Assembly (NCBI GenBank): GCA_035949055.1
Contig: DASZIO010000009.1
Coordinates: forward strand, 1 to 47,237
Source: Bog-756 sp035949055
Lineage (GTDB): Bacteria > Actinomycetota > Acidimicrobiia > Acidimicrobiales > RAAP-2
Direction of reading: 5' to 3'
DNA: 47,237 nt
How positions within the stretch are numbered: the first letter of the stretch is position 1; each line of letters starts with the position of its first letter. A model generated the notes under the pieces. It did not search any database. It saw only the letters and a list, made by a program, of their open reading frames with translations, and was not told where the DNA came from. A program made the translations under genes and the position numbers. Of this stretch, positions 41,595 through 47,237 are shown in pieces.

Positions 41595-43046
41595 ATGAAC
41601 ACTGCGGAGCGGACACGGCCCGACATACGCCTGGTGATCGGCGGTGAGCTGGTGGTCGGTGCCGAGGGAAGCTATCCCGTACTGAACCCGGCCCACCCCG
41701 ACGACATCGCCCTGGAGGCGCCGGCCGCCTCCCCAGCCCAGGTGGACCGGGCCATGGCTGCCGCGCGGAACGCCCAGCCGGGATGGGACTCGCTGGGGTT
41801 CGCAGGACGGCTGGAGTGCCTGCGGACGGCCTGCTCAAGGGCCCAGGAGGCCATCGACCTCGACGCCGCGGCGGCCCTCCTCACCCAGGAACACGGGAAG
41901 GTGCGGGTCGAGGCGCTTTTCGATCTGGCCACCACGGGCGGCATGCTGGAGGCGTTGGCGCCGCTCATGGCCGAGGCGCTCGAGCCGCGCCAGGCCGGGC
42001 CCTCGACGGTCCACCCCGTGGCGCACGGGGTCGTAGGGGCCGTCCTGCCGTTCAACTGGCCGGCCGCGGTGATGGGCAACAAGATCCTGCCCGCCCTGCT
42101 CGCCGGCAACACCGCCGTGGTGAAGACCCCGCCGACCTGCCCCGGGGCGGTGTTGGAACTGGCCGCCGCCATCGCCACCGGCCTGCCCGCCGGGGTCCTC
42201 AACACCCTCAACGGCCCGACGGCCGCGTTCGGCGCCCGTGTCGTGGCACACGCCGGTCTGGACATGGTGTCCTTCACCGGAGGGGTGGCGGCCGGGCGCT
42301 CGGTCCTATCGGCCTGCGCGCCCCATCTCCGACCGGTGGTGCTCGAGCTCGGCGGCAACGATCCGGCCATTATCGGCCCCGACCTCGAGCCCAGCGGGGA
42401 GGTGGCGGACCGGCTGCTCGAGGCGGCCTTCGCCACCTCCGGCCAGGTGTGCATGGCGATCAAGCGGCTGTACCTCCCGGCCGACCGCCTCGAGGGATGG
42501 CGGGACGCGCTGGTCGAGAGCCTGTCCAGCACCGTGGTCGGCGACGGCATGGACGAGGGGGTCACCATGGGACCGGTGCACACCGAGGCAGCGCGGGACC
42601 GGGTCGAGGGCATGATCGCCGATGCCGCCGCCGGCGCGACCGAAATCGTCCGCCCGGCCGCGGTCACCCAGCCCGGTGCCGGCTGGACCGTTTCGCCCGC
42701 TCTGGTCGTGGCGCCGGATCCGGACACCGCCCTGGTGCGGGAGGAGCAGTTCGCCCCGGCATTGCCCCTTCTCCCCTACCGGCAGGTGGACGAAGCGGTC
42801 TCGGCGGCCAATGACACCGCCTTCGGATTGTGCGCCTCGGTATGGACCGGCGATGCCGACCTGGCCGAGCGGGTGGCCGTCCGGCTCCGGGCCGGCACGG
42901 TGTGGACGAACGCCCACGGCATGGCGGCGATGGACCATCTCGCCCCCATGGGCGGCTGGGGCGAATCGGGACTCGGGGTCGAGATGGGCGTCGAGGGCAT
43001 GGCCGCCTTCACCCGGCCCCGGGTTCACCGCCGGGGATCTCTGTGA
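41595..43046 (+). CDS. aldehyde dehydrogenase
   Basis: A 483-residue NAD(P)-dependent aldehyde dehydrogenase. The cofactor region includes LPFNWPAAVMGNKILPALLAG and VKTPPTCPG. FTGG lies at the nucleotide turn, the general base is E251 in VLELGGNDPAI, and the nucleophile C286 is in GQVCMAIKRLY. The C-terminus has EEQFAPALPLLPY and the terminal FTRPRVH. ATG 41595 is preceded by GGGGA; the open frame upstream has no similarity. A TACGAT hexamer about 90 nt upstream may be the -10. It ends 3 bp from the convergent amidase gene. The aldehyde used is unknown. Confidence 0.92.
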   Translation: MNTAERTRPDIRLVIGGELVVGAEGSYPVLNPAHPDDIALEAPAASPAQVDRAMAAARNAQPGWDSLGFAGRLECLRTACSRAQEAIDLDAAAALLTQEHGKVRVEALFDLATTGGMLEALAPLMAEALEPRQAGPSTVHPVAHGVVGAVLPFNWPAAVMGNKILPALLAGNTAVVKTPPTCPGAVLELAAAIATGLPAGVLNTLNGPTAAFGARVVAHAGLDMVSFTGGVAAGRSVLSACAPHLRPVVLELGGNDPAIIGPDLEPSGEVADRLLEAAFATSGQVCMAIKRLYLPADRLEGWRDALVESLSSTVVGDGMDEGVTMGPVHTEAARDRVEGMIADAAAGATEIVRPAAVTQPGAGWTVSPALVVAPDPDTALVREEQFAPALPLLPYRQVDEAVSAANDTAFGLCASVWTGDADLAERVAVRLRAGTVWTNAHGMAAMDHLAPMGGWGESGLGVEMGVEGMAAFTRPRVHRRGSL

Positions 43047-43049
43047 GCG

Positions 43050-44504
43050 TCAGCTGAACCCTGGCGGGGGCGTGAACCCTGCGCCGGCGACGTCGTCGAG
43101 CAGCCGGGCCATCCCGAGGAGGCGCCGGTCGGAAAGGTACGGGCCGATGATCTGAACGCCCACCGGGAGGTTCGCCGGGGTCGGACGCACCGGGACGGTC
43201 ACGACCGGGAGCAAAACCGAGCCGATAGCCCCCATCCAGGCCATCATGATCATGTGGGGGACGGCGGTGCCGTCGACGTCGACGACCCGATCGGTGATCT
43301 CGCCTTTGACGTCGTGGGGGAAGGCCGCGGTCGGCATGACCGGCGCCAGCACCAGGTCGTACCGCTCGAACAGCTCCGCCCACGCCGCGCGCTGGCGCTG
43401 GCGAACCTCGTCGGCCCGGGCCCAGGACCGGTAGCGGCCGGCCAGGGCCCGCCCCGCCACCAGCACGGGGTCGTCGCCCCCGGCCGATTCGAGCTCGGTG
43501 AACGCGTCATAGACCTCATCCGGCAACCCGAGCCCGATGATGGGGAGGACCAGCTCCTGCCAGGAGCGAAGCCCGTCGGCCAACGCGACGGGCAGGCCCA
43601 CCGCCTCGACGGCTACGCCGGCGTCGACCAGCCGGACGGCGAAGTCATCCAGACCGGATCGGACGTCGGCGGCCAGCGGGAGCAGGTCGCGACCCTCGTC
43701 GAACACGGTGGCCACCCGCAGAGCGGCGAGGTCGGGGACCGGTCCGTCGCCGAGCTCGAGGCGCCAGCCGGCGGCGTCCTCGGGCAGGGGGCCGGCCACC
43801 ACATCCAGCACCAGGCCGAGGTCATCGAGGCTACGGGCCAGAGGACCATTGCAATTGACGTCGGCTTCGAGCAAGGTGCCGGGCGGCCCCGGAATGTGAC
43901 CCCGGCTGGGGACGACACCCCACGACGGTTTGAGCCCGTAGACGCCGTTGAAGTGCGCAGGGTTGCGGATCGAGCCACCGATGTCGCTGCCCAGCTCCAC
44001 CGGTGTGAGGCCGGCGGCGACTGCCGCCGCGGCGCCTCCGGACGACCCGCCGGTGGTCCGCGTGACGTCCCAAGGGTTGTTGGTGACGCCGTACACGTCG
44101 TTGAAGGTCTGGAGGTCACCGGCGTACAGCGGTGTGTTCGTCTTGCCGAAGACGACGGCGCCGGCAGCCTTGAGTCGGCTCACGGCCAGAGCGTCGCGTT
44201 CGGGCACATAGTCCCGGAGCTCGGGCGCTCCCGAGGTGGTGACCAGCCCCTCCGTTTCCCACACGTCCTTCACCGTCATGGGCAGCCCGTGCAACGGGGG
44301 CAAATCACCTCCGGCGTTCGCGGCGGCGTCGGCGGCGTCGGCCACCGCGCGAGCGCGCTCGGCATCGAGGGCCACCACGGCATTGAGCGACGGGTTGTGC
44401 TCCTCGACCCGGGCCAGGGCGTGCTCGAGCAACTCGCGACTCGAGACACGTCGTTGGCGGAGGGCCCGGGTGAGTTCGGTGGCGGTGGCGAAGTCGAGGT
44501 CCAC
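43050..44504 (-). CDS. amidase, amidase-signature family
   Basis: A 484-residue hydrolase of amides. The catalytic triad is K79 (PMTVKDVW), S155 (TTGGSSGGAAA) and S179 (GSDIGGSIRNPA). The GTG at 44504 begins the conserved FATATELTRALRQRRVSSRELLE; the frame reaches 44573 without similarity. The C-terminus (PVGVQIIGPYLSDRRLL) is complete. It is convergent with the aldehyde dehydrogenase and divergent from the L,D-transpeptidase (203 bp). The substrate is not clear from sequence; GatA is unlikely because no gatB or gatC is in view. Confidence 0.9.
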   Translation of the reverse strand: MDLDFATATELTRALRQRRVSSRELLEHALARVEEHNPSLNAVVALDAERARAVADAADAAANAGGDLPPLHGLPMTVKDVWETEGLVTTSGAPELRDYVPERDALAVSRLKAAGAVVFGKTNTPLYAGDLQTFNDVYGVTNNPWDVTRTTGGSSGGAAAAVAAGLTPVELGSDIGGSIRNPAHFNGVYGLKPSWGVVPSRGHIPGPPGTLLEADVNCNGPLARSLDDLGLVLDVVAGPLPEDAAGWRLELGDGPVPDLAALRVATVFDEGRDLLPLAADVRSGLDDFAVRLVDAGVAVEAVGLPVALADGLRSWQELVLPIIGLGLPDEVYDAFTELESAGGDDPVLVAGRALAGRYRSWARADEVRQRQRAAWAELFERYDLVLAPVMPTAAFPHDVKGEITDRVVDVDGTAVPHMIMMAWMGAIGSVLLPVVTVPVRPTPANLPVGVQIIGPYLSDRRLLGMARLLDDVAGAGFTPPPGFS

Positions 44505-44707
44505 GGTGCCCCAAGCTATCCGCCCAGCTGCAGGTCCATTCGGGCTCCCGACCGTCCCAACCAGCGACTCCACCCTGGCCCGGACCGCGGGACGGGTCCC
44601 GGACGGAGGCAGGTACTCCGCGGCCGGATGTAGGGCTGACGCCGGATCCGGGCACGCACTGGGTACGCTCGGGGAGGCTTCGCCGCGCCGGAACAGCCGC
44701 CAACCCG

Positions 44708-45874
44708 ATGGTCGAGTACCAGATCCTCAAGCCGCCCCCGCGGCGTCATCGCGCCGTATGGACGACCCTGCTCGTCGTCCTGGTGGTCGCCGCCGTCGGG
44801 ATCGGGGCGTTCGTGCTTGGCCGGCATGCCCACGGCGTGAGCGCGGCCGGGCACGCCAGCACCACATCGACCCGCGCTCCGGGGGCTCTCACCATTCTGT
44901 CCACGACGCCACCCGACGGTGCCACCAGCGTGCCCTCGGACCAGGTGGTCACGGTCCGGTTGTCGGCGCCGGTGGCCGGGGCATCGGAGCTTCCGGCCTT
45001 CGATCCCGCGGTCGGAGGAGCCTGGACCCAGGTCGGCCCGAGCACGTTCACCTTCGCCGCCACCGCGCCATTCATCCCGACCTCCACCGAGGCACTCGTC
45101 TTCCCGGCCGGTGCCGGTGGTCCCCGCAGCCGGGCCGGAGCCGTGCTCGCCGCGCCGGTGACGGTCTCGTTCTCGGTGGCGCAGGCCAGTACCGAACGGC
45201 TGCAACAGCTGCTGGCCCAACTCAACTATCTGCCGGTCTCGTTCACGGCGGCCGGCGGACTCCCGTCTCCGATCGAAGCGGCCACCGCCCAGCCCGGCAC
45301 CTTCGCCTGGCGCTGGCCGGGCACGCCCGTCACCCTCACATCGCTCTGGACCGAGGGATCCGAGGACGCCATCACCAAGGCGGCGGTGATGAGCTTCGAG
45401 AATCAGCACGGCCTGGCGGCGGACGGGCTGGCCGGCCGAAGGGTCTGGTCGGCGTTGCTCTCCGATCGGGCCGCCGGCCGGGTGAACGCCGACCCGTACA
45501 GCTATGTGGTCGTGTCCAAACAGCTGCCCGAAGCCTTGACCCTCTACGAGAACGGAGCCCCGGTCATGGTCAACACCGCGGTGAACACCGGCGCCCCGGG
45601 GGCCGACACCGTCGACGGTACCTATCCGGTCTTCGAGCACGTGCCCAGCTCCGAGATGAAGGGCACCAACCCCGACGGTAGCCACTATGACGACCCCAAC
45701 GTCCCCTGGGCCAGCTACTTCAACGGGGGAGACGCCTTGCACGGGTTCGTGCGGGCGACGTATGGGTCACCCCAGAGCAACGGGTGCGTGGAGATGCCGA
45801 TCGCCGTCGCCGCCCAGCTGTGGCCCCTCACGCCCATCGGCACACTGGTCACGGTGGTGGGACCGGCCACCTGA
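44708..45874 (+). CDS. L,D-transpeptidase (YkuD domain)
   Basis: A 388-residue cell-wall enzyme that makes 3-3 peptidoglycan cross-links. One membrane anchor spans about residues 18-38. An Ig-like region (TTPPDGATSVPSDQVVTVRL) and a peptidoglycan-binding-like segment (AAVMSFENQHGLAADGLAG) come before the YkuD domain (about 265-386). The active site is H345 and C360 in LHGFVRATYGSPQSNGC. The layout recalls mycobacterial Ldt proteins. A TACGCT hexamer about 40 nt upstream is a possible -10. Confidence 0.9.
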   Translation: MVEYQILKPPPRRHRAVWTTLLVVLVVAAVGIGAFVLGRHAHGVSAAGHASTTSTRAPGALTILSTTPPDGATSVPSDQVVTVRLSAPVAGASELPAFDPAVGGAWTQVGPSTFTFAATAPFIPTSTEALVFPAGAGGPRSRAGAVLAAPVTVSFSVAQASTERLQQLLAQLNYLPVSFTAAGGLPSPIEAATAQPGTFAWRWPGTPVTLTSLWTEGSEDAITKAAVMSFENQHGLAADGLAGRRVWSALLSDRAAGRVNADPYSYVVVSKQLPEALTLYENGAPVMVNTAVNTGAPGADTVDGTYPVFEHVPSSEMKGTNPDGSHYDDPNVPWASYFNGGDALHGFVRATYGSPQSNGCVEMPIAVAAQLWPLTPIGTLVTVVGPAT

Positions 45875-45958
45875 GTCCCACGACGGACCGGCACCGAGCG
45901 AACGGGTCCACACGACCGGACCGTAGGATTCGTCCGGAACGCGACCAGGAGGAGACCC

Positions 45959-46924
45959 ATGGCCATGGAGTATCGGCGACTCGGTAGGACCGGCCTCAAG
46001 GTCAGCGTGCTGTCCTTCGGCTCGTGGGTCACGTTCGGACCACAACTTGCCGGCAGCCTGGCCGAGGACTGCCTGGCGGCGGCCCACGAAGGCGGTGTCA
46101 ACTTCTTCGACAACGCCGAGGCGTACTCGGCCGGGGAGTCGGAGCGGATCATGGGCCAGGCCATCGCCTCGCTCGGCTGGCCGCGACACAGCTACGTACT
46201 GTCCACCAAGCTCTTCTGGGGTATCCACCGTGGTGTGAACATGCAGAACACCCTGAACCGCAAGTACCTGCTCCAAGCCATCGACGGGTCTCTGGAGCGA
46301 TTCGGCCTCGACTTTGTCGACCTGGTCTACTGCCACCGATCGGACCCCGAGACCCCTATCGAGGAGACGGTATGGGCCATGTCCGACATCATCACCAGTG
46401 GCAAGGCCCACTACTGGGGCACCTCTGAATGGTCGGCGATGGAGCTTCGGGAGGCATGGGACATCGCCGACCGCCACCACCTCCACAAGCCGGTCGTGGA
46501 GCAACCGCAGTACAACTTGCTGTGGCGGGACCGGGTGGAGAAGGAGTATGCACCGCTCTACGAGAGCATGGGGCTCGGTCTCACCACCTGGAGCCCGCTG
46601 AGCTCGGGCCTGCTGTCCGGGAAGTACCTCGATGGCGTGCCCGAGGACTCGCGGGCGACGCTGGCCGGATACGAATGGCTGCGAGGGCTCCTGACCGATC
46701 CCAATCGAAACGACAAAGTGCGCTCACTGCAATTGGTCGCCGAGGAGCTGGAGTGCAGTCTCGCCCAGTTGTCGATCGCCTGGTGCGCTCGGAACCCCCA
46801 CGTCTCATCGGTGATCACCGGAGCCAGCCGGGTGGAGCAGGTCCGCGAGAATCTCGGCGCGGTCGACGTCCTGCCCAAGCTCACCGACGATGTGCTGGCC
46901 CGCATCGACAAGGCCGTCGCCTGA
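45959..46924 (+). CDS. aldo/keto reductase, Kv-beta-like
   Basis: A 321-residue NADPH-dependent reductase with a TIM barrel. The catalytic tetrad is D51 and Y56 (FFDNAEAYS), K84 (LSTKLFWG) and H126 (VYCHRSD). WSPLSSGLLSGKYLDG and the C-terminal cofactor loop (VITGASRVEQVRENLGA) are typical of the potassium-channel beta-subunit group. ATG 45959 follows AGGAGGA by 5 nt; ATG 45965 is an alternative. TAGGAT upstream is a candidate -10. Physiological substrate unknown. Confidence 0.93.
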   Translation: MAMEYRRLGRTGLKVSVLSFGSWVTFGPQLAGSLAEDCLAAAHEGGVNFFDNAEAYSAGESERIMGQAIASLGWPRHSYVLSTKLFWGIHRGVNMQNTLNRKYLLQAIDGSLERFGLDFVDLVYCHRSDPETPIEETVWAMSDIITSGKAHYWGTSEWSAMELREAWDIADRHHLHKPVVEQPQYNLLWRDRVEKEYAPLYESMGLGLTTWSPLSSGLLSGKYLDGVPEDSRATLAGYEWLRGLLTDPNRNDKVRSLQLVAEELECSLAQLSIAWCARNPHVSSVITGASRVEQVRENLGAVDVLPKLTDDVLARIDKAVA

Positions 46925-46948
46925 AGCAATGACGCACCCGGCTGGCCA

Positions 46949-47237
46949 TCAAGTCCCGGGGCGCCCTTGGGCGGGGGGATCGCCTCCAGGTCGGGGGAGG
47001 TCTCCTTCCACGCCCTGGGCCGCCACGGCCAGCTCCCAGACGCGCCGGTTGACCCGGTGGGCGAGGTAGAGGGAGAAGATGGCGGCGGGAATCTCCACAA
47101 ACGACGCCAGCACCACGGCGGCCAGGAATTCGGAACGGCTGCTCGACGTGGTGACGTCGAACCACGCGTCGACGATGAGCAGGGTGGCGGTAGCGGTGGC
47201 GGAGAGCTGAACCCGCTCATCGATACGGAAGGCCATG
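46949..47237 (-). CDS. membrane protein, C-terminal part (cut by window end)
   Basis: The 3' end of a gene that enters from beyond the right edge. The visible 95 residues include a span with TATATLLIVDAWFDVTTSSS and a second hydrophobic segment (AVVLASFVEIPAAIFSLYLAH), then a charged tail. ATATLLxVDAWFDVTT is a signature I recall from small four-span actinobacterial membrane proteins, so the first two spans should lie outside. The ATG at the edge is probably internal. No function is known. Confidence 0.6.
   Translation of the reverse strand, partial: MAFRIDERVQLSATATATLLIVDAWFDVTTSSSRSEFLAAVVLASFVEIPAAIFSLYLAHRVNRRVWELAVAAQGVEGDLPRPGGDPPAQGRPGT

Noticed and set aside
1..47237. CRISPR arrays, rRNA genes, riboswitches, phage genes
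   Set aside because: No regularly spaced identical repeats with unique spacers, no rRNA signature and no phage structural genes were seen by eye on either strand.

Overview
The window is high-GC DNA with many GTG and TTG starts. It carries a WhiB regulator, GlnR and a GSII/GSI glutamine synthetase pair, paired TrkA-type proteins beside a divergent APC permease, an ArsA-like ATPase pair and an SCO6745-family protein. Together these point to an actinobacterial chromosome. A deep lineage such as Acidimicrobiia fits the protein sequences, but that placement is inference.

Positions 1-16.8 kb are mostly housekeeping. A tRNA-Thr is followed on the minus strand by topA-tmk-holB (overlapping genes) and a proton-pumping pyrophosphatase. 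An APC permease fused to a USP-like region and an OB-fold comes next, divergent from a TrkA-TrkA-HAD run on the plus strand. A primary-type sigma factor, a ferritin-like protein and NAD+ synthetase follow on the minus strand. Positions 16.8-20.4 kb form a nitrogen-assimilation block: GSII, a GSI lacking the adenylylation tyrosine, and a GlnR-like regulator whose receiver lacks the phospho-acceptor Asp. Positions 20.4-26.2 kb hold RidA, a compact degenerate xanthine-dehydrogenase-like protein behind an A-type Fe-S carrier, a divergent Mrp ATPase, a NUDIX protein and an alpha/beta hydrolase. Positions 26.3-29 kb form an extracytoplasmic thiol-redox cassette (DUF929-VKOR-DUF929). Positions 29-33.1 kb hold a WhiB gene divergent from an ArsA-like ATPase pair, a receiver-only protein and a CorC-like CBS protein.

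A tRNA-Pro at 33.18 kb marks the edge of an accessory stretch. Directly after it lie two 17-bp palindromic repeats and a frameshifted C-terminal remnant of an IS481-like transposase. Then come an SCO6745-family gene, a TetR gene divergent from an uncharacterised secreted protein, a PF10118-type protein, a truncated PPOX-like fragment and a methyltransferase. The TetR/secreted-protein intergenic region holds five 13-bp sites of the form GTCAGNNNN(T/C/G)GAC at 21-24 bp spacing, overlaid on a near-consensus promoter. This is the most striking regulatory structure in the window. From 38.7 kb to the end are general metabolic and envelope genes: alpha/beta hydrolase, fatty acid hydroxylase, repeat-motif lipoprotein, aldehyde dehydrogenase, amidase, L,D-transpeptidase, aldo/keto reductase and a membrane protein cut by the window edge.

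Several starts (nadE, mrp, the receiver protein) lie 6-7 nt after a TANNNT hexamer, which suggests leaderless transcripts. All identifications come from reading the sequence and remembered family features; no database search was run.
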